Assembly: GCA_017474485.1 (NCBI GenBank)
Contig: JAFVHO010000218.1
Coordinates: forward strand, 1-40,584
Source: Prevotella sp.
Lineage (GTDB): Bacteria; Bacteroidota; Bacteroidia; Bacteroidales; Bacteroidaceae
DNA: 40,584 nucleotides
Reading direction: 5' to 3'
The position numbers were made by a program, and so were the translations under genes. This document shows, piece after piece, positions 23,705 to 30,923 of this stretch (position 1 is the first letter of the stretch; the number at the start of each line of letters is the position of its first letter). Under the pieces are notes generated by a model. It ran no database searches, was not told the DNA's origin, and worked only from the letters and a program-made list of their open reading frames with translations.

Positions 23705-24598
23705 CTATTCTCTAGGGCTCTGCCCGCAAAAAATCTTCTTTAGGTAAGCTACATTTCGTCCATAGTTGCCCTTGACGTTTTTGACGTCCTTGGCATTGCG
23801 CGAACGCTCTACCACAAGCCAGCCGCTCCAATTCATATCATCGAGGGCCTTTTTCACGCGATACATGTCTATACGTGGGTCTTCATCGAGGGTAACACTG
23901 TCTGTCAACGAGGCATGTATCTGGGCTACACGCTTCGCTCCCAGCTTTTTCAGTTCCTTAGCCGGGTCGCGTCCGTTATCGACAGCATCTTGGAGATTAT
24001 AGTATATTTTGATGCCTTCACTATCGATTTCCTTCAACAGTTTCTTGTCGCCCTTGGCATCCAACTGCGTACGGATAGCGATGACCTTGCCTGCAAGACG
24101 GGCCATCTCGCCCACCTCATGCAGACGACGTACCAACTCTGTACGAGCTGCACCAACCTCTTTCCATTCGTGTCCGCTACCACCCAAAGGCAGGAAGGCT
24201 ATCTTCGAGCCCATCACATCCATCGACTGTAGACAGTCATCAATCAATTCACGATAGTTGTCGCGCTTCAAAAAGTTCTGTGCAAAGAAGCCTGACATCG
24301 CCAATGAGGGAACTTTAACACCTACGGAGTCGGCTGTATGACGGAATAACTGTTGGAAGTGCTCATCGCGCAGCTTATTGTCAAACAGGATGCGCTGTCC
24401 CAGCGGTCCCATATCCATCTCTACGCCATCGGCACCAATCTCGCGGGCCAACTTGAATTCGCCTATCTTCTGGCGTTTCAACATCATCCAGTCGCAGGCA
24501 GCCACACGATAGCGCTGTGCCACCAGGCCCGTTGGCCACATGGTAAGCATGACGACTGCCCCCGTCAAGAGGCACTTACGAGTTGACTTCCAATTCAT
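23705..24598 (-). CDS. Sugar phosphate isomerase/epimerase-like TIM barrel protein
   Basis: This 297-residue protein belongs to the xylose isomerase-like/AP endonuclease 2 superfamily. Its core blocks are KLAREIGADGVEMDMGPLG, LQSMDVMGSKIAFLPLGG and DDMNWSGWLVVERSRN. An N-terminal hydrophobic segment (residues 11-27, LTGAVVMLTMWPTGLVA) predicts export to the periplasm, as in many Bacteroidetes members of this group. It is the first gene of the PUL operon. The reaction is unknown; related proteins act on sugars or keto-sugars. The array of near-palindromes at 24745-24822 lies upstream of it. Confidence 0.85.
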   Translation of the reverse strand: MNWKSTRKCLLTGAVVMLTMWPTGLVAQRYRVAACDWMMLKRQKIGEFKLAREIGADGVEMDMGPLGQRILFDNKLRDEHFQQLFRHTADSVGVKVPSLAMSGFFAQNFLKRDNYRELIDDCLQSMDVMGSKIAFLPLGGSGHEWKEVGAARTELVRRLHEVGEMARLAGKVIAIRTQLDAKGDKKLLKEIDSEGIKIYYNLQDAVDNGRDPAKELKKLGAKRVAQIHASLTDSVTLDEDPRIDMYRVKKALDDMNWSGWLVVERSRNAKDVKNVKGNYGRNVAYLKKIFCGQSPRE

Positions 24599-24890
24599 TT
24601 TTGTTTTTGTAGACTATATAGTTTCACATCATTTAAGACGTTTTAGCACTCGTCATGTCATCATTTCATCTTTTTTTCTTGCATCCAGCCAAATTACTAC
24701 ACTTCATTCGAGATCACTTTTCTTTTCATTAATACAACTTTTTGTTTCAGGACCTGAAATATATATTCCAAGACCTGAAATATATATTCCAAGGCCTGAA
24801 ATATAAGTTTCAAGCTTTGAAACAGAAAATGTCATTAGGAAATAAAACATTTACTCTTAATCCCAAATAAAAATAAATGAGATACCCACA
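24599..24890. other. PUL upstream region with 21-bp repeat array
   Basis: This gene-free region separates the first PUL gene from the terminator of the upstream lipoprotein gene. It contains the 21-bp array at 24745-24822 and about 145 A/T-rich bases below it. No perfect TAnnTTTG box is found on the minus strand (only TAATTTGG near 24700), which fits a promoter that needs an activator. Confidence 0.5.
24745..24822. repeat. 21-bp tandem array of near-palindromes (iteron-like)
   Basis: Two identical 21-bp units start at 24751 and 24772, with a third diverged unit at 24793 and a fourth partial unit at 24814. At each junction lies a near-palindrome of the form TTYCARG-n-CYTGAAA, starting at about 24745, 24766, 24787 and 24808. 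The spacing of two helical turns would place bound dimers on one face of the DNA. It lies 150-225 bp upstream of the first PUL gene. Confidence 0.85.
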
Positions 24891-24925
24891 AAAAAAGTGA
24901 CCCCGCGAATTGCAAGGTCACTTTT
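24891..24925 (-). terminator. Rho-independent terminator
   Basis: On the minus strand AAAAGTGACC, a 12-13 nt loop and GGGTCACTTTTTTT form a strong stem followed by a T-run, 27 bp after the stop of the lipoprotein gene at 24952. Confidence 0.85.
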
Positions 24926-24951
24926 GTTATTGATTGACTGAACAATGATTA

Positions 24952-26151
24952 TTATTCATCCTTCTGCTCAATGAAGTTGGTGATGACAATCTTCTTGATA
25001 ATCATACCCTTCTTAACCTTAACTACGATGTAGCCAGTACCATTATCAGCAGGAGTTATAGTCTTCACCCTAATATTTGCCTCAGAAGCAATCTCTGTCT
25101 GACCAGGTACAGCCTCAACACCGTCAATTTCGGCAGCAGCGCGAACACCAAGACCTTCTGTTGAACTACCGTCACCAATAGCCCAAAGCAACTTGTTGTC
25201 CAGAGGAGTAACCACTGTCTTTGTGCTGACAAGCGTAATACTACCTATAACAAGATCAGGAGCGCCCCAATTATTTTTAATAGCATTCAAGTGTGCGAAG
25301 CCCTTCTCCTGAACCATCAGAGCCAAATCAACAGTAATTATTACAGCGTTCTCAAGCGTATCAGCCTTAAAATACTTTGCTGACCAGCCACCTTTGGTGT
25401 TGTCAATCAAGTGCGATTCTGCCTCATTTTCATTCCATTGGCCATCTTGAACGTCACGGTTGAAAAGCATACGTGGTGTACCTGCTGTAACAGCAAGTAC
25501 CATTTTTGAATATCCTGAGAGATCAGCATAATTATTTACACTTGGATCACCATAAACCATTCCTCCTGCACCTACTGCAGTACCTAACTCTGCTTTTGTA
25601 CAGTCTGCTGTCTTCTCTTTTTTAGCATCCTTTCCAAATGTTCCTTCACAATCATAGAAAGCAGCATCATACAAATTAATAACCTCATCTTCCTTCTCTT
25701 CTTTCACACCAGGATCATATGTAATCTGGACGAGAGCACCCTCCAACAGGCCATCGATAGCAAACTCTCTGTCATTGGGGCAGAAGAGACCACCATTCTT
25801 GATGTTACCGTTAATACGGTCGCTACGACGCCAAACGTGACATACCTCAGGCAGCACGCTACCCTCAGCCCATTCATAACCCTTGTAGTCATTACGCTTG
25901 CTATCTGTCTTGTCAGCTTTCTCCCAGCCATAGAAACCCTGACCATTGTTCTGGTTACCATTGAAGTTTGTAGGATTCTCACCAGCATTGAATGCTGCTT
26001 CAAAGTCATAGATAAATGTCTCCTCAACAATAACGGGCTCAGGTTCTTGCACGGGCTGCGGAGCAGGATTGTCCTCAACTGTACATGACTGAATACCGAA
26101 TGCACAAGCCATCATAATAACTGATGCATACAAAAAATTCGTTTTCTTCAT
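24952..26151 (-). CDS. Lipoprotein of unknown function
   Basis: This 399-residue lipoprotein has a lipobox ending at C23 (AFGIQSCTVEDN) and a proline/glutamate-rich tether (PAPQPVQEPEPVIVEE). The body has no domain I recognise; it reads as beta-rich, with the motif FIYDFEAAFNAGENPTNFNG near the N-terminus that suggests a carbohydrate-binding-like sandwich. It has its own promoter (26205-26236) and terminator (24891-24925), so it is a single-gene unit separate from the PUL. A cell-surface binding role is plausible but unproven. Confidence 0.75.
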   Translation of the reverse strand: MKKTNFLYASVIMMACAFGIQSCTVEDNPAPQPVQEPEPVIVEETFIYDFEAAFNAGENPTNFNGNQNNGQGFYGWEKADKTDSKRNDYKGYEWAEGSVLPEVCHVWRRSDRINGNIKNGGLFCPNDREFAIDGLLEGALVQITYDPGVKEEKEDEVINLYDAAFYDCEGTFGKDAKKEKTADCTKAELGTAVGAGGMVYGDPSVNNYADLSGYSKMVLAVTAGTPRMLFNRDVQDGQWNENEAESHLIDNTKGGWSAKYFKADTLENAVIITVDLALMVQEKGFAHLNAIKNNWGAPDLVIGSITLVSTKTVVTPLDNKLLWAIGDGSSTEGLGVRAAAEIDGVEAVPGQTEIASEANIRVKTITPADNGTGYIVVKVKKGMIIKKIVITNFIEQKDE

Positions 26152-26204
26152 AAAAATTACGTTTTAGTTAATAATGTTACCAAATAGTTTTTAATTTTTC
26201 GGTG

Positions 26205-26236
26205 CAAATATATTACTTTTTCTTAAAACCACCAAA
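26205..26236 (-). promoter_or_regulatory. Promoter of the lipoprotein gene
   Basis: On the minus strand TTTG (26233-26236) is followed after 20 bp by TATATTTG (26205-26212), about 55 bp before the ATG at 26151. Confidence 0.7.
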
Positions 26237-26261
26237 TATTTCGATAAAAAATAAGCGAAAA

Positions 26262-26304
26262 AGGCTTTATTTTTTGGGCTTTTCAAAAATAAAGCCTACC
26301 TTTG
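26262..26304 (+). promoter_or_regulatory. Promoter with a perfect 13-bp dyad
   Basis: The -33 TTTG (26273-26276) and the -7 TACCTTTG (26297-26304) drive the small lipoprotein at 26310. The dyad AGGCTTTATTTTT (26262-26274) and AAAAATAAAGCCT (26285-26297), with a 10-bp centre, spans the spacer. The transcript start expected about 7 bp after the -7 box falls at the ATG, so the mRNA may be leaderless or nearly so. Confidence 0.6.
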
Positions 26305-26309
26305 CAGGC

Positions 26310-26753
26310 ATGATGAAAAAGATAGGTTACATGTTTCTCCTGTTGTCGATGGTACTGATAGCTGGTACATTGGCAAGTTGTGACAAGTTAAGCGACGACG
26401 ACGATGCTGTGGCAGAATTACTGCCAGGCACCTGGGCTTTCAGCTATGAATTGCAGAGTGCAGAGGATACTGGCCTTAGCTTTAACTACGACCACGTCAT
26501 ATTCCGCACGGATAGTACTGTTACCATAACCTATCCTGGGGGACAAATGGACGGCAAATATCGTGCAGGTAGTGCAGAAATTCGTATTGAGGGTAGGTTG
26601 GCAGATGGTCAGGACCGCATGATGCACTGGGTAATCCAGACTTTCTCCAACAAACAAATCAAGGCAGAATACAAATTCGAATTCAATGAACAGTCCGTCA
26701 TTGCTTTAGTGACACTCGACCGCACGGACGACATGGAAGTGAAAAGTGAATAG
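26310..26753 (+). CDS. Small lipocalin-like lipoprotein
   Basis: This 147-residue lipoprotein has a lipobox ending in LASC followed by an acidic stretch (DKLSDDDD), the pattern associated with surface export of Bacteroidetes lipoproteins. The rest looks like a small beta-barrel of lipocalin type (LLPGTWAFSYELQSAED; YEFKFEF-like strands at the end). The function is unknown. The start is the first of two adjacent ATGs right after the promoter. Its last codons (VKSE) and the following bases come from a degenerate 7-bp repeat (AAGTGAA, AAGTGAA, TAGGGAA, TAGGGAA). The gene is convergent with the DUF4249 gene, 14 bp between stops. Confidence 0.75.
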   Translation: MMKKIGYMFLLLSMVLIAGTLASCDKLSDDDDAVAELLPGTWAFSYELQSAEDTGLSFNYDHVIFRTDSTVTITYPGGQMDGKYRAGSAEIRIEGRLADGQDRMMHWVIQTFSNKQIKAEYKFEFNEQSVIALVTLDRTDDMEVKSE

Positions 26754-26767
26754 GGAATAGGGAAAAG

Positions 26768-27631
26768 TTATTCTGTTTCGATGTCTGCACGACGGAACGT
26801 AGTGTCGTAAGTGATGATATTACAAGCAGAAAAATAACCCAAACAACCACCTGTGAAATTCTGGACAGGATTGGTACCAGAATTCTGCATCACCTGCATG
26901 GAATAGAAATAGTCGTATGTACGACGATCTATTGAACGTATCTCCAGATGTATCTTATCACCATCTTTTATGCCATCGTCATCGTTCTTGTCGAGATTAC
27001 GTTCTGTGGTACAACTGAACAATTGTTGCAGCTCTCCACCAGGATTGTGCGAATCGTCCATCACAGCCCAACGATATCCTATTCCATTGCGATAGATATG
27101 CATGAAGTAATAGTTGTTCTGACCACTGATATCATCAATTTTCAAATCAGCAAACAAGATACGCTCAGAGAGTACATCCTTCCACACAAAACGGAAAGAC
27201 GAGAACTGTGGTTCTGCCGGCATCACTGACGATGACTGGAAATGATTGCCATCAAGATAGATGTCAATGGTATATTTACTACCCTCATATCCCCGACAAT
27301 CTGAAACATAATAGCCGTTACGCCAATAACGCAAGGTATCAAGCACATAGCCGTCTTCAGACAATACAACGGTAGCACCTGTCAGGTTGTGACTGTTCGA
27401 GACATTGTCTGTCATATCCTGTGTGGTAGTCAGACGGACATAGGTGGGCCTGTTGGTACGATTCGTCGAACCAGCCTGTGTCACAAGACCTTCTGCCACA
27501 TAGAGCCGATCCACCTGATGGTAGTCAATATCTATCTCTTTCTCGCAGGATAAAGGTAAAAAGGTAAAAAGGTAAACAAGTAAAGACCATTTTACCATTG
27601 CCTGTATTGTCTTATATATTTTCTGTTCCAT
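26768..27631 (-). CDS. DUF4249 family lipoprotein
   Basis: This 287-residue lipoprotein has a lipobox ending at C29 (LFTFLPLSCEKEID). The body matches the DUF4249 pattern (YVAEGLVTQAG...VRLTTTQDM; GATVVLSEDG...YVSDCRGYEGSKYTIDI). DUF4249 genes characteristically follow a TonB-dependent receptor, as here (15-nt gap), and probably form the lipoprotein partner of that receptor. The hydrophobic core of the signal peptide is encoded by an 8-bp repeat shared with the GH2 gene at 6438. It is the last gene of the envelope operon. Confidence 0.88.
   Translation of the reverse strand: MEQKIYKTIQAMVKWSLLVYLFTFLPLSCEKEIDIDYHQVDRLYVAEGLVTQAGSTNRTNRPTYVRLTTTQDMTDNVSNSHNLTGATVVLSEDGYVLDTLRYWRNGYYVSDCRGYEGSKYTIDIYLDGNHFQSSSVMPAEPQFSSFRFVWKDVLSERILFADLKIDDISGQNNYYFMHIYRNGIGYRWAVMDDSHNPGGELQQLFSCTTERNLDKNDDDGIKDGDKIHLEIRSIDRRTYDYFYSMQVMQNSGTNPVQNFTGGCLGYFSACNIITYDTTFRRADIETE
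27548..27590 (-). repeat. 8-bp tandem repeat encoding the DUF4249 signal peptide core
   Basis: GGTAAAAA units have GGT at 27555, 27563 and 27571, and a degenerate copy follows. Minus-strand translation gives YLFTFLPL, identical to the segment in the GH2 signal peptide near 8980. Another partial copy lies between the TonB receptor stop and this gene's start (27632-27646). Confidence 0.8.
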
Positions 27632-27646
27632 TTAACCTTTTTACCT

Positions 27647-29722
27647 TTAAAATTTAATATTGAATGATACTGAAGGCACTATGCCAAAGAGACTATACTG
27701 CTTGGCTTTTGTACGATTTCCACTCTTCGAGTCCTCGAAATTAATCAAATACGGATTGTAGCGATTATAGAGGTTATAGATGCCAAATACCCATTCACGA
27801 GTCATTCGTCCGTTTTTGATTTTTTTGGTCCATGTGGCACTGATGTCCAAGTGATGATAGTCTGGCGCACGATAACCATTGCGTTCTGCATAATAATAGA
27901 TGTAGTTGTCGATAATCTCGTATTTTGCACTGGGTGCCGTAAAGGCCTGACCAGAATTATACACCCAGACAGCACTCAGCAACCAACGAGGTGACAACTG
28001 ATAGCTGGCCACGATATTGATATCATGACGACGGTCGTTATTGGCATCATACCAACGACCTTGGTTAATGCCTTCTATCTGCGTCTGACTCCACGACAAC
28101 GTATAGCTGAGCCAACCCGTCAGCCGACCTTTATTCTTTCTGGCACAAAACTCAGCACCATAGCCTCGTCCCTTACCTGCCAACACCAGTCGCTCAATCT
28201 CGATAGCAGACGAAAAACTGATACCATCACGATAGTCGAGTACATTGTCTACAAGGCGATAATAGCCCTCTATTGAGAAGTCATAGTCTTGTGAAGGTGT
28301 CATCGCAAAAAAACCTAAACTGACCTGATCAGCTATCTCTGGCTTCACAATATTTGAACTCATCGTATAGCGGTCGAAGGGTGTCGATGTACTCTGATTG
28401 CGCAAGGCATGCAGATTCTGACTGGTACGGCTATAGCCTGCCTTGATGCTGAGAATTGGTGAGGCCTTCCACACCATACTGAGACGGGGCTCCAGCGTGA
28501 CATGTGTCTTGACAGGACGATTCTCCTTACGACGATACATCCACGTAATCTGTCCTGCCTCGTTAATATCATAATAGAATGGACCACCCAAGGCTGAGAA
28601 GGCTGTTAATCTCAGGCCCGCAGAGAAGGCCAGACGTTCTGACGCCTCGTATTGCCAATTGGCCCATAGTGCATTGTCCCAAGCCTTACGCTGTTCCTTC
28701 TCATGATTAGTGACACGTTGCCACTCGGCAGACTTCACGTCTGACAACATCGTCTGCAAACCTGCATTGATTTCGTGATGGCCTTTCAGAATACGAAAAT
28801 TCTGACGCAATCCTACGTGGCGAATATGTCCCAAATAAGCAATATTTGTACCTAATATCCAAATGCCGTTATCCGTATCATACGACGATGCCAATAACGT
28901 CGTCTGACTGGTAGAATGCTGTCCTAAGTAACTCAACCATGACAGCGAACCAGCAATATTTGTCCAACGAATATCCACCATATCCTCGATAGCCGTACGA
29001 TCGTGGCTGGCAAAGAATGAGAAGAACAACTGATTGCGGTCATTAACCTGATAATCAAGTTTCAGGTTGGTATCATAAAAATACAGGGTATTGCCTCTAA
29101 AGTCATCGCTGAATTTCAGGAACACATCGGCATACGAACGACGGACATTAAACAAGACACCTAATTTATCTTTTATGATTGGACCTTCGACAGAAGCCTT
29201 AGCGGCCAACAATCCCACTGTTGCAGAACCATGCCACAGTTGGCGATTGCCTGTACGGGTTGCAATATCGAAGACAGCTGATGAAGCACCACCAAACTGG
29301 GCAGGAATCAAACCCTTATAGAGGGTAGCTGTTGCCAAAGCATCGTCATTGAAAGCAGAAAAGAGACCTGCTAAATGGCCGACATTATAAACAGGAGCGT
29401 CATCGTAAAGAATCGTGTTCTGAGCCGATGTACCGCCTCGCACCTGGAAACTACTGGATGCATCGCTCTCCGCTTTCACACCTGGCAGCAACTGCACAGA
29501 ACGCATAATATCTGCCTCACCAAACAAGACGGGTTTGCTGGTAAGTTCCTTAACCTGAATCTGCTCGGCACCAATCTGTACAGTACTCAGACGACGTTGT
29601 GCATTGTTGGCATTGACAACAATCTCTTCCAGTTGCTCACCTTTCACCGTTGTAGTATCGGTTTGGGCAACAGCAACTATTGTCGTCAGCATAGCCACCA
29701 ATAACATGTTTAGTCTATTCAT
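27647..29722 (-). CDS. TonB-dependent receptor, DUF4249-associated
   Basis: This outer-membrane receptor has about 691 residues. The start at 29722 gives the signal peptide MNRLNMLLVAMLTTIVAVAQ. A TonB-box-like segment (EQLEEIVVNANNAQ), the plug (FQVRGGTSAQNTILYDDAPVYNVGHLAGLF) and a barrel follow, ending FGIVPSVSFNIKF. The usual N-terminal carboxypeptidase-D-like domain of DUF4249-linked receptors is missing; only about 10 residues separate the signal peptide from the TonB-box region. The substrate is unknown. The gene follows lpxH by 37 nt and so appears to be transcribed with lipid and envelope genes. Confidence 0.92.
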   Translation of the reverse strand: MNRLNMLLVAMLTTIVAVAQTDTTTVKGEQLEEIVVNANNAQRRLSTVQIGAEQIQVKELTSKPVLFGEADIMRSVQLLPGVKAESDASSSFQVRGGTSAQNTILYDDAPVYNVGHLAGLFSAFNDDALATATLYKGLIPAQFGGASSAVFDIATRTGNRQLWHGSATVGLLAAKASVEGPIIKDKLGVLFNVRRSYADVFLKFSDDFRGNTLYFYDTNLKLDYQVNDRNQLFFSFFASHDRTAIEDMVDIRWTNIAGSLSWLSYLGQHSTSQTTLLASSYDTDNGIWILGTNIAYLGHIRHVGLRQNFRILKGHHEINAGLQTMLSDVKSAEWQRVTNHEKEQRKAWDNALWANWQYEASERLAFSAGLRLTAFSALGGPFYYDINEAGQITWMYRRKENRPVKTHVTLEPRLSMVWKASPILSIKAGYSRTSQNLHALRNQSTSTPFDRYTMSSNIVKPEIADQVSLGFFAMTPSQDYDFSIEGYYRLVDNVLDYRDGISFSSAIEIERLVLAGKGRGYGAEFCARKNKGRLTGWLSYTLSWSQTQIEGINQGRWYDANNDRRHDINIVASYQLSPRWLLSAVWVYNSGQAFTAPSAKYEIIDNYIYYYAERNGYRAPDYHHLDISATWTKKIKNGRMTREWVFGIYNLYNRYNPYLINFEDSKSGNRTKAKQYSLFGIVPSVSFNIKF

Positions 29723-29759
29723 GCAGAAATACCAAATTAATTTGAGAATTTGTTCTGTG

Positions 29760-30545
29760 TTACGGCTGGCTCTCACCTTCTATATATTCTTCAAGGAACA
29801 TGTGTTCACCATCATAGACAGCATAGGTGAACTGGCTGATCCAGTCACCTAAGATCATCATACGAGCTTTATGGCCAGTGCCCTCAATAGGACGAGCCAG
29901 ATTGATGTCGAGCTCAATATGGCGATGACCGAAGATGAAGTAGTCGATATTGGGATGCTCTTGAATATATTGCTTGGCGAAAAGTACCAGATGTTCTTTG
30001 TCTTCGCCCAAGTAAACGGGCTCGTCTTTCTCCTTATGACTGATATAGCTATGCTTGGCCCAGGTCAGTCCAAAACTGATACCCCAGCGTGGGTGGAGGG
30101 CAGAGAAGAGCCACTGGCAAACCTTATTGTGGAAGATAGCACGAATGACCTTGAACGACTTGTTGGGGTCGCCCATGCCGTCGCCATGAGCCAGGAAGAA
30201 CTCATGACCATATATCTCGGTGGTCTCCGGCTGCTTATGAAGAATGACGCCACACTCCTTAGCCAAATATTCGTAGGCCCAGATATCGTGGTTGCCCGTG
30301 AAGTAATGCACCTCGACACCCATATCCGTCAACTCTGACAATTTACCCAAGAAACGGGTAAAGCCCTTGGGCACCACATACTTGTACTCATACCAGAAGT
30401 CGAACATGTCGCCCAACAGGTAGATAGCTGCTGCTTTCTCCTTAATACTATCAAGAAAGCGCACCAATCTGCGTTCCTGCATACGTTGGTGCGGAACGGC
30501 AAGCGACCCAAGGTGGGCGTCAGAAAGGAAATAGACGTTCTTCAT
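29760..30545 (-). CDS. lpxH: UDP-2,3-diacylglucosamine diphosphatase
   Basis: This 261-residue calcineurin-like phosphoesterase hydrolyses UDP-2,3-diacylglucosamine to lipid X and UMP in lipid A synthesis at the cytoplasmic face of the inner membrane. The metallophosphatase motifs are all present: SDAHLG (D9, H11), GDMFDFW (D46), GNHD (N85, H86), AHGD (H120) and GHRH. The length is close to that of known LpxH proteins. A related phosphoesterase function cannot be fully excluded, but the DFWYEY and HGD blocks favour LpxH. It starts after a 30-bp spacer made of 7-bp repeats. Confidence 0.88.
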   Translation of the reverse strand: MKNVYFLSDAHLGSLAVPHQRMQERRLVRFLDSIKEKAAAIYLLGDMFDFWYEYKYVVPKGFTRFLGKLSELTDMGVEVHYFTGNHDIWAYEYLAKECGVILHKQPETTEIYGHEFFLAHGDGMGDPNKSFKVIRAIFHNKVCQWLFSALHPRWGISFGLTWAKHSYISHKEKDEPVYLGEDKEHLVLFAKQYIQEHPNIDYFIFGHRHIELDINLARPIEGTGHKARMMILGDWISQFTYAVYDGEHMFLEEYIEGESQP

Positions 30546-30575
30546 AACTTTTCACTTTTCACTTTTCACTATTCA
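30546..30575 (-). repeat. 7-bp tandem repeat filling an operon junction
   Basis: The whole gap between the SufT-like stop and the lpxH ATG is AAGTGAA-type heptamers on the coding strand, seen on plus as TTTTCAC, TTTTCAC and TATTCAC. The unit is purine-rich and carries stop codons in every frame. Confidence 0.8.
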
Positions 30576-30896
30576 CTAGTCGAAGCCCAGTTCGACGCGT
30601 GCCTCTTCGCTCATCATCGACTGGTCCCAAGCGGGCTCGAAGACCAGATTGACGTTGGCACTCTTGATACCATCGACGGACTCGACCTTCGTGCGTACAT
30701 CTTCTAATATAAAGTCGGCAGCAGGGCAGTTGGGAGCAGTGAATGTCATATCCAGCTCCACACTGCTGTCCTCCTGGACATCAATCTTGTAGATCATGCC
30801 CAAGTCATAGATATTGACAGGAATCTCAGGATCGTAGACGGTTTTCAGCACGTCAACGATCCTTTCTTCCAATTGTGTCTTCTCCTGTTGAGTCAC
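30576..30896 (-). CDS. MIP18/DUF59 family (SufT-like) iron-sulfur assembly protein
   Basis: This 106-residue protein of the MIP18/PaaD-like family has DPEIPVNIYDLGMIYKI near the N-terminus and the conserved cysteine in TAPNCPAADFI. SufT-type members help mature iron-sulfur proteins; Bacteroidetes commonly have this stand-alone form. The start is a GTG at 30896 (GTG ACT CAA); there is no nearby in-frame ATG, and the GTG itself is part of an AAGTGA repeat. It lies between the aminotransferase and lpxH in the operon, with short gaps made of repeats. Confidence 0.85.
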   Translation of the reverse strand: MTQQEKTQLEERIVDVLKTVYDPEIPVNIYDLGMIYKIDVQEDSSVELDMTFTAPNCPAADFILEDVRTKVESVDGIKSANVNLVFEPAWDQSMMSEEARVELGFD

Positions 30897-30923
30897 TTCT
30901 TATCTTTTTACTTTTTTACCTTT
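30897..30923 (-). repeat. Degenerate 7-8 bp purine repeat at an operon junction
   Basis: The 27-bp gap between the aminotransferase stop and the SufT-like GTG is a run of AAGTAAAA / AAGGTAAA units (coding strand) related to the repeats at 8962, 27548 and 30546. Confidence 0.7.

Noticed and set aside
24690-24710. PUL promoter -7 box TAATTTGG on the minus strand
   Set aside because: It lacks the two-base gap of TAnnTTTG and has no matching -33, so it is not listed as a promoter.
24540-24806. An 88-codon plus-strand frame ending in repeated PEIYIPR
   Set aside because: It is produced by translation of the 21-bp DNA array, overlaps the start of the isomerase-like gene antisense, and has no start signal.
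24745-24822. CRISPR array
   Set aside because: The 21-bp units are contiguous with no unique spacers, and no cas genes are present.
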